Of a DNA stretch of 10,450 nt, positions 1-6,627 are shown piece by piece; position 1 is the stretch's first letter, and each line of letters starts with the position of its first letter. The notes beneath the pieces were generated by a model. It saw nothing but the letters and a program-made list of their open reading frames with translations, was not told the DNA's origin and ran no database searches. The DNA is from a bacterium HR27. GTDB taxonomy: Bacteria; Chloroflexota; Chloroflexia; Thermomicrobiales; Thermomicrobiaceae. The DNA is taken from contig BEID01000016.1 in assembly GCA_002898975.1 (NCBI GenBank), positions 1 to 10,450 of the forward strand, given 5' to 3'. The translations under genes were made by a program, and so were the position numbers.

Positions 1-236
1 AGATGGCCGGACGCCTCGCCGCCGAGGAGATGGCATCGCGACTGCGAGAGCGCGCGAACGCCCGGGGAGCGAAGGACTGCGAGGTACTCGGGCCGACCCC
101 TGCGTTCGTGAGCCGCATCCGCGGCTACTACCAGTGGCAACTCCTGGTGCGCGGCGAGGACGGTCCACGGATCGTCGCTGAAGTGCCCCTGCACGGTGGT
201 TGGATCGTCGACGTCGACCCGGTGAGCGTGCTGTGA
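1..236 (+). CDS. priA: Primosomal protein N' (replication restart helicase PriA), C-terminal fragment
   Basis: This is the last 77 or so codons of a gene whose start lies left of the window; the frame is open to the window edge, so the Met codon at base 3 is probably internal. PriA is a 3'-5' superfamily 2 DNA helicase that reloads the replisome at stalled or collapsed forks. The visible part matches the C-terminal domain of the family: a 'VLGPTPAFVSRIRG' stretch, then 'YQWQLLVRG', and a final 'WIVDVDPVSVL' ending, which is the usual PriA terminus. The helicase motifs and zinc-binding cysteines would lie upstream and cannot be checked. def follows 44 bp downstream on the same strand, and priA-def is a common bacterial gene order, so co-transcription is likely. 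Confidence 0.85.
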   Translation, partial: MAGRLAAEEMASRLRERANARGAKDCEVLGPTPAFVSRIRGYYQWQLLVRGEDGPRIVAEVPLHGGWIVDVDPVSVL

Positions 237-241
237 GCGGC

Positions 242-247
242 TATACT
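242..247 (+). promoter_or_regulatory. Possible -10 element ahead of def
   Basis: TATACT lies in the 44-bp gap between priA and def and matches the sigma-70 -10 consensus at five of six positions. No convincing -35 hexamer sits 16-18 bp upstream, where the sequence is the GC-rich end of priA. It may be a weak internal promoter for def or simply chance; priA read-through would also supply def. Confidence 0.2.
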
Positions 248-280
248 TCTTTGCGAAGACGGGCGTGAGGGTTCGAGACG

Positions 281-817
281 ATGGCGGTACGGACGATCAT
301 CACCGAGGGTGATCCGCGACTCCGGCAGAAGGCGCTGCGCATCCGCACTGTCGACGACGAGGTGCGGCGGCTAGCGCGTGACCTGTGGGACACCGTTCGG
401 GAAGCCCGCGGCCTCGGACTGGCCGCGCCGCAGATCGGTGTCCTGCGCCGGATCATCGTGGTGTCGATCCCGCCGGACTACGCCGAAGAGGGGGATCCCG
501 GCGTCGAACTCACCCTGATCAATCCGGAGATCGTACGGGCAAGCGGACGGCAGGTCGGTCTCGAGGGCTGCCTGAGCATTCCCGGCTGGTACGGTGAAGT
601 GCCGCGCTTCATGCACGTCACCGTGAAGGCGCTCGACCTCGATGGACGCGAAATACGCGTCAAGGGAAGCGGCCTGCTCGCCCGGGTGCTGCAGCACGAG
701 ATCGATCATCTCGACGGCATTCTCTTCGTGGATCGGATCGAAGACCGTTCGACGCTGCGGTATATCCCGGACGAGGATGAAGAAGGGGCGACGTCTGCCG
801 AGGCCGCAGCCTCATGA
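281..817 (+). CDS. def: Peptide deformylase
   Basis: This enzyme removes the N-formyl group from the initiator methionine of nascent proteins in the cytoplasm, using a bound divalent metal. All three signature motifs are present in the 178-residue product: GLGLAAPQ (residues 44-51), EGCLS (95-99, with metal ligand Cys97) and QHEIDH (138-143, with ligands His139 and His143 and catalytic Glu140). The length fits the family, with an acidic and alanine-rich tail after residue 163. The ATG is preceded by GTGAGG at 265-270 with a 10-nt gap. It follows priA on the same strand. The usual partner fmt (Met-tRNA formyltransferase) does not follow; instead gmk converges on def, leaving 9 bp between stop codons. 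A 5-bp hairpin (800-813) overlaps the last codons but has no U tract, so no terminator is proven. Confidence 0.96.
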   Translation: MAVRTIITEGDPRLRQKALRIRTVDDEVRRLARDLWDTVREARGLGLAAPQIGVLRRIIVVSIPPDYAEEGDPGVELTLINPEIVRASGRQVGLEGCLSIPGWYGEVPRFMHVTVKALDLDGREIRVKGSGLLARVLQHEIDHLDGILFVDRIEDRSTLRYIPDEDEEGATSAEAAAS

Positions 818-826
818 AGCGCTGGC

Positions 827-1480
827 TCAGAGGACGATTTCGGCCTGTTGGACGCGGCTCTGTTCGGCGACCAGGATCGCATCGATCGTCGCGAGGGTCT
901 GATCGATGCGATCCGTTTCATTGAAGACGACGTAGTCGAACTCGTAGACGCGAGCGAGTTCGCGCGACGCCGTGGCGATCCGTTCCATGAGGGTCGCAGG
1001 ATCGTCGGTCTTCCGGCTGCGCAAACGCTGCATCAACTCCGCCATCGACGGTGGAGCGAGGAAGATGAGGATCGCCTGCGGCACGAGTCGACGAATCGAG
1101 GCGGCTCCCTGTACGTCGACCTTCACGACGACCGTCTTGCCGCTGCGGAGAGCCCGGCGAACCCGCTCCTTGGGGACACCGTAGAGGTGGCCGTAGACTT
1201 CGGCCGATTCGAGAAATTCGCCGCGCTCGCGGGCCGCGAGGAACTCTTCGCGCGTCATGAAGATGTAGTGCACACCGTCGATCTCGCCGGGCCGGCGCGG
1301 CCGGGTGGTAGCGGTAACAGCGAAGTAGAACTCAGGATGCGCCTGGCGCATCCGCTCGATCACGGTGTCTTTACCGACACCGGAAGGGCCGGAGATGACG
1401 ATGAGCTTCGGGCGGACACGCTGCCGGAGTTCTTCGAGCAGTTCGTCGGCCTGCGTATTCAACCCGAGATCGTCCGTCAC
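827..1480 (-). CDS. gmk: Guanylate kinase
   Basis: This enzyme phosphorylates GMP to GDP with ATP, feeding GTP, dGTP and (p)ppGpp pools. I place the start at a GTG (1478-1480) because GGGAGG lies 9 nt upstream (plus-strand 1490-1495), giving 217 aa, close to the usual 200-215. The open frame runs further, into rqcH, but that extension resembles nothing in the family. Visible features are the P-loop GPSGVGKD (31-38), the GMP-binding segment with TTRPRRPGE and a Tyr near residue 72, the core ESAEVYGHLYG (91-101), KVDVQGA with Asp122, and the family helix FLAPPSMAELMQRL. Residue 102 is Val where most guanylate kinases have Ser or Thr in the YGT/YGS motif that touches the guanine base. The gene is divergent from rqcH. 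No rpoZ is next to it, although gmk-rpoZ is a common pair. Confidence 0.94.
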   Translation of the reverse strand: MTDDLGLNTQADELLEELRQRVRPKLIVISGPSGVGKDTVIERMRQAHPEFYFAVTATTRPRRPGEIDGVHYIFMTREEFLAARERGEFLESAEVYGHLYGVPKERVRRALRSGKTVVVKVDVQGAASIRRLVPQAILIFLAPPSMAELMQRLRSRKTDDPATLMERIATASRELARVYEFDYVVFNETDRIDQTLATIDAILVAEQSRVQQAEIVL

Positions 1481-1597
1481 CGGCGCCGACCTCCCGTTCC
1501 GCTCGCTGCTCCCACCCTGCCACGGCGGCACCCGCCATCCAGGGTCATTGTGCCATAGCTCGCGCGGTTCGTTCGTGAAACGCACGGAGGCGAAATC
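1481..1597. promoter_or_regulatory. Divergent intergenic region between gmk and rqcH
   Basis: This 117-bp stretch must hold the start signals for both divergent genes. It contains GGGAGG for gmk (minus strand, plus coordinates 1490-1495) and GGAGG for rqcH (1586-1590). I tested CATAGC (1554-1559, plus) and CACAAT-like (minus, about 1546-1551) as -10 elements, but neither has an acceptable -35 at 16-18 bp. I therefore name it as the shared control region without fixing a promoter. Confidence 0.5.
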
Positions 1598-3364
1598 GTG
1601 TTCGATGTTCTGACGATCGCGGCCCTCGTCGACGAGGTCCAGCGAACCCTCATCGGTGGGCGTGTCCAGAAAGTCGCGCAGACCGGACCGTTCGCTGTCG
1701 GACTCGAGATCTACGCCGGTCAACGCTGGGGACTTCTGATCGACATCAAACCGCAGGAACCCAAGCTGTACCTGACCCGCTCCCTACCGGCAAGCGACCC
1801 CGACCTGGTGACACCGTTCCTGTTGCTGCTCCGCAAGTACGTGCGGGGAGCGCGGCTCGTGGCCGTCGAGCAGGTCCCACTCGAGCGCATCGCCCGGTTC
1901 CGTTTCGCTACCGTGCTCGCCGAGGAGCGTCGCGGTGACCTGGAGCGGAAACCGGTCGAGACCGAGTTCATCGTCGAGCTGATGGGCCGGCACAGCAACG
2001 CCATCCTGGTCAGTGCGGACGGGCATATCCTCGATGCCTTGAAGCGCGTGCCGCCCACGATGAGCGCAGTACGGCCGGTCTTGCCGGGCCGTCCCTACCA
2101 GCCCCCACCCCCGCAACTCAAGCGCGACCCACGCCAGCTGACAGCGGACCGTGTCGCCTCGCTCCTGCTGGAAGCACGGCCGGACGCTGAACTGCCGACG
2201 CTACTCGTCCAACAGCTCGCCGGATTCAGCCCCCAGATGGCCCGCGAGGCAACCTACCGAGCAGTCGGTGCGGCGAGCGTGACTGTCAACGAACTCCGTG
2301 AGCGGCCGGACATTCCAGCGCGGCTGGCGGCTGCGATCGCGAGTGTCCTGGAGCCGCTGGAGACGCACCACTTCGAGCCGACCGTGTACCGGAGCAGCGG
2401 TGAGCCAGTCGCGTTCGCAGCTATCCCCCTGCACTATTTGCACGGGCTCGAGGTCGAAACCTGCTCCACCATCTCGGAAGCGATCGAGCGCTTCTTCCTC
2501 GAACGGCCGGAGCCGAGCGAACGAGCCGCCGATCGGTATGCACAGCGGCGCGCGCGTCTCCTGGAAGCGATCGCACGCGAGCGCGCCCGGCTCGAGGCAC
2601 GCGTGCGCGCGCTCGAACAAGAACGTGACCGTGCAGCGGAGGCAGAACGCTGGCGTCTCATGGGCGAAGCGATCCTCGCCTCGCTCGCCGTGATCGAACC
2701 GGGTCAGCGCGAACTCGTGTTCGATGGCCTCCGCATCCCGCTCGATCCGGAGCGCACACCAGTGGAAAACGCCCAGGAATACTTCGAGCGCTACCGCAAG
2801 GCGAAAGCTGCCGCCGAGCAGGTACCAGCGCGTCTGGAAGCGACGCGATTGGAACTGGAGTATCTCGAGCAGTTGCGCGCCCTGGCGATGGTCGCCGAGT
2901 CGGCAGAGACACTCGAGGCGCTCCGGCAGGAACTCGGCCTCCTGGAGGACGCTGCGGGCAGCGCAGCATCGGGCAAGAAGGCGAAACAACGCAAGCTGCG
3001 TGTCTGGCGAACGGAGCGCGGCGACCGCATCATCGTCGGTCGCAATGCCCGCGAGAACGACTGGATCACCTTTTCCGTGGCTCGCCCGGACGACACGTGG
3101 CTCCATGCCCGCGGCCTCGCCGGGTCACACGTAATCGTGCAGTGGGCGGGGCCGGAAGACCCGCGCATTCTCGAGAAGGCCGCTGCGATCGCTGCATGGT
3201 ACAGCGAGGGACGGGAAAGCACGCGGGTCGCGGTCGATGCGACCCAGCGTCGCGACGTGCGGCGTATTCCTGGTGCAGCGCCCGGACTCGTCCGCTACCG
3301 GAACGAGCGGACGCTCCACGTTCGTCCGCTTCCTCCAGGCGAACTCGGCCTGGTCGAGGCGTGA
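1598..3364 (+). CDS. rqcH: RqcH / Rqc2-family NFACT ribosome quality control protein
   Basis: Members bind 50S subunits obstructed by peptidyl-tRNA and recruit Ala-tRNA to add C-terminal alanine tails that mark stalled products for degradation; older annotations say fibronectin-binding protein. The GTG start has GGAGG 7 nt upstream and gives 588 aa, normal for the family. Domain order is NFACT-N (about 1-175, with the conserved ELMGRHSNAILV at 127-138 and PGRPYQPPP at 164-172), a helix-hairpin-helix-like part (about 185-225, LAGFSPQMAREATYRA), a charged coiled coil (about 305-355 and 395-450), a basic linker, and NFACT-R (about 465-580, with GRNARENDWITF and WLHARGLAGSHV). The loop QVPLERIARF has Glu96-Arg97 where the family usually has Asp-Arg. 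The gene converges on tatC with 4 bp between stop codons. Family identity is secure; tail-making activity is inferred. Confidence 0.93.
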   Translation: MFDVLTIAALVDEVQRTLIGGRVQKVAQTGPFAVGLEIYAGQRWGLLIDIKPQEPKLYLTRSLPASDPDLVTPFLLLLRKYVRGARLVAVEQVPLERIARFRFATVLAEERRGDLERKPVETEFIVELMGRHSNAILVSADGHILDALKRVPPTMSAVRPVLPGRPYQPPPPQLKRDPRQLTADRVASLLLEARPDAELPTLLVQQLAGFSPQMAREATYRAVGAASVTVNELRERPDIPARLAAAIASVLEPLETHHFEPTVYRSSGEPVAFAAIPLHYLHGLEVETCSTISEAIERFFLERPEPSERAADRYAQRRARLLEAIARERARLEARVRALEQERDRAAEAERWRLMGEAILASLAVIEPGQRELVFDGLRIPLDPERTPVENAQEYFERYRKAKAAAEQVPARLEATRLELEYLEQLRALAMVAESAETLEALRQELGLLEDAAGSAASGKKAKQRKLRVWRTERGDRIIVGRNARENDWITFSVARPDDTWLHARGLAGSHVIVQWAGPEDPRILEKAAAIAAWYSEGRESTRVAVDATQRRDVRRIPGAAPGLVRYRNERTLHVRPLPPGELGLVEA

Positions 3365-3368
3365 GCGG

Positions 3369-4145
3369 TCACACCGGCTTGGCGAAGCGCGCGAGGAGCA
3401 CACCGAGCTCGTAGAGCACGTACATCGGCGCAGCGACCAGGAACATGTTGAACGGATCGGGCGTCGGCGTGATGATCGCCGCAGCCACCGCGATGATCAG
3501 GATCGCGAACTTGCGGAGCGAGGCCAGCCGCTTGGCCGTCACGACGCCGAGCTTGGCCAGGATGAAGATCACGACCGGAAGCTCGAACACCACGCCGACC
3601 CAGAGGAGCAAGGTCATGTAGAAGGAGATCACCTCTTCGGCTCGGAACTGCGCCTCGAAGACGCTCGCGCCGAAATGCGACAGGAACGACAGCGCCCGCG
3701 GGACGATCACGAAGAAGGCGAAAGCGACACCGGAGACGAACATGATGGAGACGAAGGGAAGCGCGCGGAAGAGATAGCGCCGCTCCTTGCGCGTCAGTCC
3801 AGGTGCGAGGAAGCGCACCAACTCGTACACGATGACCGGCATCGCGAAGCCGACGCCGAGATAGAGGGCAACTTTGGTATAGGTGATGAACGACTCGGTC
3901 GGCGTGATCGAATAGAGCCGCTCGATCCCCGACATGCGGATGATGAGCCGCATGGTCGGGAAAGCGAGCGCGAGACCGATGACGAAGCCGACAGCGACAG
4001 CCAGGAGCGAGATGATCAACCGTTGCCGGAGCTCCTCGAGGTGCTCCTGGAGGGTCATCTCCTTGTAGAACTCTTCCGGTTCCGGCTCCGGCTCGTTCGG
4101 TTGCGGAGCGGGTTGTCCACGGACTCGATCGAGAAGGCTGGCCAT
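3369..4145 (-). CDS. tatC: Sec-independent (twin-arginine) protein translocase subunit TatC
   Basis: TatC is the membrane core of the Tat system; it recognises the twin-arginine signal peptide of folded, often cofactor-bearing, exported proteins and works with TatA. I choose the ATG at 4145 (258 aa) because GAGGGG lies just upstream (GAGG with a 5-nt gap); an in-frame TTG at 4187 would add 14 poorly conserved residues. The N-terminal cytoplasmic part is rich in Pro and Glu (EPEPEPEE, about 18-25) and is followed by the signature EHLEELRQR (34-42). Six hydrophobic segments follow, at about 43-63, 90-110, 130-150, 173-196, 212-226 and 233-251. Also conserved are TPTESF (Glu84), APGLTRKERR, FELPV and TPTPDP (Asp230). 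No tatA or tatB is present in the window. The gene lies just beyond a hairpin that follows acpP and shows no clear promoter of its own. Confidence 0.95.
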   Translation of the reverse strand: MASLLDRVRGQPAPQPNEPEPEPEEFYKEMTLQEHLEELRQRLIISLLAVAVGFVIGLALAFPTMRLIIRMSGIERLYSITPTESFITYTKVALYLGVGFAMPVIVYELVRFLAPGLTRKERRYLFRALPFVSIMFVSGVAFAFFVIVPRALSFLSHFGASVFEAQFRAEEVISFYMTLLLWVGVVFELPVVIFILAKLGVVTAKRLASLRKFAILIIAVAAAIITPTPDPFNMFLVAAPMYVLYELGVLLARFAKPV

Positions 4146-4184
4146 CTTCCCCTCGCCGCTGCATGACGAGTTCGTTTTCGCCGA

Positions 4185-4229
4185 CAAGCGTAACAGACGG
4201 GCGCGGAGACGACGAGTCCCGCGCCCGTC
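4185..4229 (-). terminator. Hairpin after acpP, likely intrinsic terminator or attenuator
   Basis: The arms GACGGGCGCGG (4196-4206) and CCGCGCCCGTC (4219-4229) pair perfectly over 11 bp. Inside them GAC (4208-4210) can pair with GTC (4216-4218) around a five-base loop. Read on the minus strand, the stem is followed by TGTTACGCTTG, which is only moderately U-rich. The hairpin begins 26 bp after the acpP stop and ends 50 bp before tatC. It most likely ends the abundant acpP transcript with some read-through into tatC. Confidence 0.55.
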
Positions 4230-4255
4230 CGCGGTTCACTGTCGCTGTCACTCCG

Positions 4256-4504
4256 TCACTTCTTGTTGAGATGCTCCTCGATGAAGTTGATCGCGTCGCG
4301 GACGGTGACGATGTTGGCTGCCTCCTCGTCGGAGATCTCGATGCCGAACTCCTCCTCGAGCTGCATGATCAGCTCGACCAGGTCGAGCGAATCGGCGTTG
4401 AGATCCTTGACGAACTCGGCATCCAGCGTCACCTCGCTCGGGTCGACACCGAGCTGCTCAGCGACGACGGCCTGTACCCGCTCCAGAATTGATGACGAGG
4501 ACAC
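4256..4504 (-). CDS. acpP: Acyl carrier protein
   Basis: ACP carries growing acyl chains on a 4'-phosphopantetheine arm through fatty acid synthesis in the cytoplasm and is the common substrate of FabD, FabH and FabG encoded to the right. The GTG start at 4504 has GGGGAGG 8 nt upstream and gives 82 aa, the normal size. The attachment motif is NADSL with Ser39, followed by the typical helix [17 protein letters not shown], and the protein is strongly acidic and ends HLNKK. The frame stays open well upstream, into nusB, but the domain itself begins here. acpP is not next to fabG as in many bacteria: accC, nusB and a leader region separate it from the operon. A plausible promoter (4568-4596) would let it be expressed at its own high level. 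Confidence 0.96.
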   Translation of the reverse strand: MSSSSILERVQAVVAEQLGVDPSEVTLDAEFVKDLNADSLDLVELIMQLEEEFGIEISDEEAANIVTVRDAINFIEEHLNKK

Positions 4505-4567
4505 GCGAACCACCTCCCCAGCGTCCGAACCTGCACCCCGAGGGTACACCGCCACGCCTTCTCCGGT

Positions 4568-4596
4568 AGTATGACTGAGACGGCCGCCTTCTGCAA
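4568..4596 (-). promoter_or_regulatory. Predicted sigma-70-type promoter of acpP
   Basis: On the minus strand TTGCAG (plus 4591-4596) and CATACT (plus 4568-4573) are separated by exactly 17 bp. The -35 matches consensus at three of six positions and the -10 at four of six. It would give a leader of roughly 55 nt ahead of the acpP GTG. It lies in the 179-bp nusB-acpP gap, where a separate promoter makes sense for a protein needed in large amounts. The assignment is by pattern only. Confidence 0.4.
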
Positions 4597-4683
4597 GCGG
4601 GAGTGACGTCTCGACGACCCTCGCGATCTCGAATGGCTGCGGCTGGCAGCACCGGCAAAATGAGCGCGGCCGATGAAGGTCAC

Positions 4684-5109
4684 TCAACTTCCCGAGGATG
4701 CCAGATTCGCAGCGATCGTTCCGAGCACCCCGTTCACGAAGCGACTGGAACTTTCGCCACCGTACTGCTTGGCGATTTCGACAGCTTCGTTGATCGCAGC
4801 CTTCAGCGGAACATCCGGTTCGTGCAACAGCTCGTAGATCGCGATGCGCAGGATATTCCGATCGACCGGCGGAAGCTGCTCCACTGGAAACGCTGGCGCC
4901 GCTTCGCCGATCATGCGATCGATCCGCTCGAGATCTGCGTGGACGCCGGTGACGAGGCGCTCCGCGTAGCGCCGCACCGGCTGCGGGATCTGCGACTCGG
5001 TGCGATACCGTTCGAGCACCTCGTCCAGCCGGTGTCCGGCGACGTCGACTTCGTAGAGAATCTGGAGCGCCAGGATCCGCGCCTGGCGTCGGGTACGAGC
5101 GAGCGTCAT
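4684..5109 (-). CDS. nusB: Transcription antitermination factor NusB
   Basis: NusB with NusE (S10) binds boxA RNA and assembles the antitermination complex that lets RNA polymerase finish rRNA operons. With the ATG at 5109 the product is 141 aa, the usual length, and starts a few residues before the conserved [16 protein letters not shown] (7-22). Other family blocks are [15 protein letters not shown] (81-95), [17 protein letters not shown] (101-117) and [10 protein letters not shown] (121-130). GGGAGG with an 8-nt spacer precedes this ATG. A second in-frame ATG at 5190, also with GGAGG and 8 nt, would add a 27-residue basic and polar extension unlike the family. The gene sits between accC (159 bp upstream) and acpP (179 bp downstream), an unusual position inside a fatty acid gene cluster. 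Confidence 0.93.
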   Translation of the reverse strand: MTLARTRRQARILALQILYEVDVAGHRLDEVLERYRTESQIPQPVRRYAERLVTGVHADLERIDRMIGEAAPAFPVEQLPPVDRNILRIAIYELLHEPDVPLKAAINEAVEIAKQYGGESSSRFVNGVLGTIAANLASSGS

Positions 5110-5268
5110 CGTTCGTTCCTCCCGGCCCCCCTGCCGCTCGCCGGTCGCACGTCGGCGGACTTCGTTGGTAGACGACACGATCGAGATCATTTCCGGATCC
5201 TCCGGCACGAGGAGCCGTCTCCTGAAGCGGTGCTACGGTAGTAGCCCGCACACCGATTGTACCCGTGG
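5110..5268 (-). promoter_or_regulatory. nusB leader region with three short inverted repeats
   Basis: This 159-bp gap separates accC from the shorter form of nusB. Read on the minus strand it begins with TACAAT (plus 5256-5261, five of six to the -10 consensus) without a good -35 at 16-18 bp; a TTGACC lies too close (plus 5267-5272). Then follow three perfect small inverted repeats: GCTAC/GTAGC with a four-base loop (5232-5245), AGGAG/CTCCT with a four-base loop (5210-5223) and CCGGA/TCCGG with a three-base loop (5193-5205). The last overlaps the GGAGG of the upstream alternative start at 5190. It may be a structured leader controlling nusB; function is not established. Confidence 0.35.
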
Positions 5269-6621
5269 TCAAGCGTGCTGGTTGGACAAGAACTCGGCCA
5301 GAAACGTCGTACTGTGGCGCGCTGCGCGGAAATCCGGATGCTGCAGGACGCGCCGCAAAACCGGAATCGGCGTCGGTACACCGCGGATGATCGTTTCCCG
5401 GAGCGCGCGGTCGAGCCGTTCGATCGCCTGCGTGCGATCGACGCCCCAGGCGATCACCTTACCGATGAGCGAGTCGTAGTGCGGTGGCACCACGTAGCCG
5501 GTAAAGGCATGGGAATCGACGCGGATACCCGGCCCACCGGGCCAGATCAGTTCCTCGATCTTCCCCGCTCGGGGCGCGAAATCGCGGTCAGGATCCTCGG
5601 CAGTCACGCGCACCTCGATCGCATGCCCGCGCGGTACCAGGTCGCGCTCGTGGAGATCGAGCGGTTCGCCAGCCGCGATCGCGAGCTGCCACTGCACCAG
5701 ATCGAGCCCGGTAACGACTTCGGTAACGGGGTGCTCGACCTGGATGCGCGCGTTCGCCTCGGTGAAGTAAAAGTTGCCATCGCGATCGAGGAGGAATTCG
5801 AACGTGCCTGCCCCAATATACCCGACAGCACGAGCACCGCGGACGGCCGCCTCGTGGAGTGCACGCCGTACCTTCGCCGGAAGCTCGGGAGCCGGTGCTT
5901 CTTCGATCAGCTTCTGGTAGCGACGCTGAATGGAACAATCGCGCTCCCCGATCGCGTACACGTTCCCGTGCTGATCGGCCAGGATCTGTACCTCGACGTG
6001 ACGTGGTCGTTCCAAGTAGCGTTCGAGGTAGACCGACGGATCACCGAACGCTGCCTGCGCCTCCTGCTGTGCCACCTGGAGAGCCGTCGCCAGCTCCCGT
6101 TCGTCGCGTACGATGCGCATGCCGCGTCCACCGCCACCGGCAGCTGCCTTCACGAGAATGGGATAGCCCAGCCGGCGAGCGATCCGGCGTGCCTCGCTGA
6201 TGTCGCGGACCGGATCGTCGCTTCCGGGTACGATCGGCAGCCCGGCACGTTGCATGAGCTTGCGTGCTTCCGCCTTGTCGCCGAGTGCCCGCAGCGTCGC
6301 GGGCCGTGGCCCAATGAAGGTGATTCCGCACTCCTCGCAGATCTCGGCCAGGAGCGCGTTCTCCGCCAGGAACCCGTACCCGGGATGGACGGCATCGCAA
6401 CCGGTCACCACCGCGGCACTGATGATCGCTGGAATGTGGTTGTAGCTCCGGTCGGCCGGCGCGGGACCAATGCAGATCGCCTCGTCGGCCAGGCGAACCG
6501 GGAGCGAGTCGCGGTCGGCCTCAGAGTAGGCCACCACTGCCGGGATCCCGAGCTCCCGGCAGGCGCGCAGAACACGTAACGCGATCTCACCGCGGTTGGC
6601 GATCAGGACCTTCCGGATCAT
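5269..6621 (-). CDS. accC: Biotin carboxylase subunit of acetyl-CoA carboxylase
   Basis: The enzyme uses ATP and bicarbonate to carboxylate biotin on the carrier protein AccB, the first half-reaction of malonyl-CoA formation. The ATG at 6621 gives 450 aa starting [14 protein letters not shown], exactly where family members begin; a GTG two codons earlier abuts the fabG stop and is an alternative. Visible are the ATP-grasp features: [10 protein letters not shown] (79-88), GDK with Lys116, the glycine-rich AAGGGGRGM (160-168) after Lys158, [12 protein letters not shown] (226-237), Glu275, Glu288/Asn290/Arg292, IQVEHPVTE and Arg338. Two neighbours differ from the usual sequence: Tyr235 where E. 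coli has His236, and EANAR in place of EMNTR. The start lies 6 bp after fabG, implying translational coupling. No accB is adjacent, although accB-accC is the common pair. A paralogous acyl-CoA carboxylase role cannot be fully excluded. Confidence 0.92.
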   Translation of the reverse strand: MIRKVLIANRGEIALRVLRACRELGIPAVVAYSEADRDSLPVRLADEAICIGPAPADRSYNHIPAIISAAVVTGCDAVHPGYGFLAENALLAEICEECGITFIGPRPATLRALGDKAEARKLMQRAGLPIVPGSDDPVRDISEARRIARRLGYPILVKAAAGGGGRGMRIVRDERELATALQVAQQEAQAAFGDPSVYLERYLERPRHVEVQILADQHGNVYAIGERDCSIQRRYQKLIEEAPAPELPAKVRRALHEAAVRGARAVGYIGAGTFEFLLDRDGNFYFTEANARIQVEHPVTEVVTGLDLVQWQLAIAAGEPLDLHERDLVPRGHAIEVRVTAEDPDRDFAPRAGKIEELIWPGGPGIRVDSHAFTGYVVPPHYDSLIGKVIAWGVDRTQAIERLDRALRETIIRGVPTPIPVLRRVLQHPDFRAARHSTTFLAEFLSNQHA

Positions 6622-6627
6622 CGGCAC

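Noticed and set aside
1481..1723. An 81-residue N-terminal extension of guanylate kinase
   Set aside because: It would overlap the start of divergent rqcH, resembles nothing in the family, and a GTG at 1480 with GGGAGG gives the normal length.
2201..3106. A 301-codon minus-strand frame opposite rqcH
   Set aside because: rqcH is continuous through this stretch with intact NFACT domains; the mirror frame has no motif or start signal.
3237..4166. A 309-codon plus-strand frame opposite tatC, rich in Asp, Glu, Arg and His
   Set aside because: The composition is what the complement of a hydrophobic membrane gene gives in this phase; tatC has all its motifs on the other strand.
4505..5272. A long N-terminal extension of the acpP frame running through nusB
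   Set aside because: The extension is antiparallel in phase to clear NusB motifs on the same strand; the ACP domain starts at the GTG with its own GGAGG.
5257..6579. A 440-codon open frame on the plus strand, opposite accC
   Set aside because: It lies fully antisense to a clear biotin carboxylase, has no ribosome-binding site or family motif, and long mirror frames are expected in GC-rich coding DNA.
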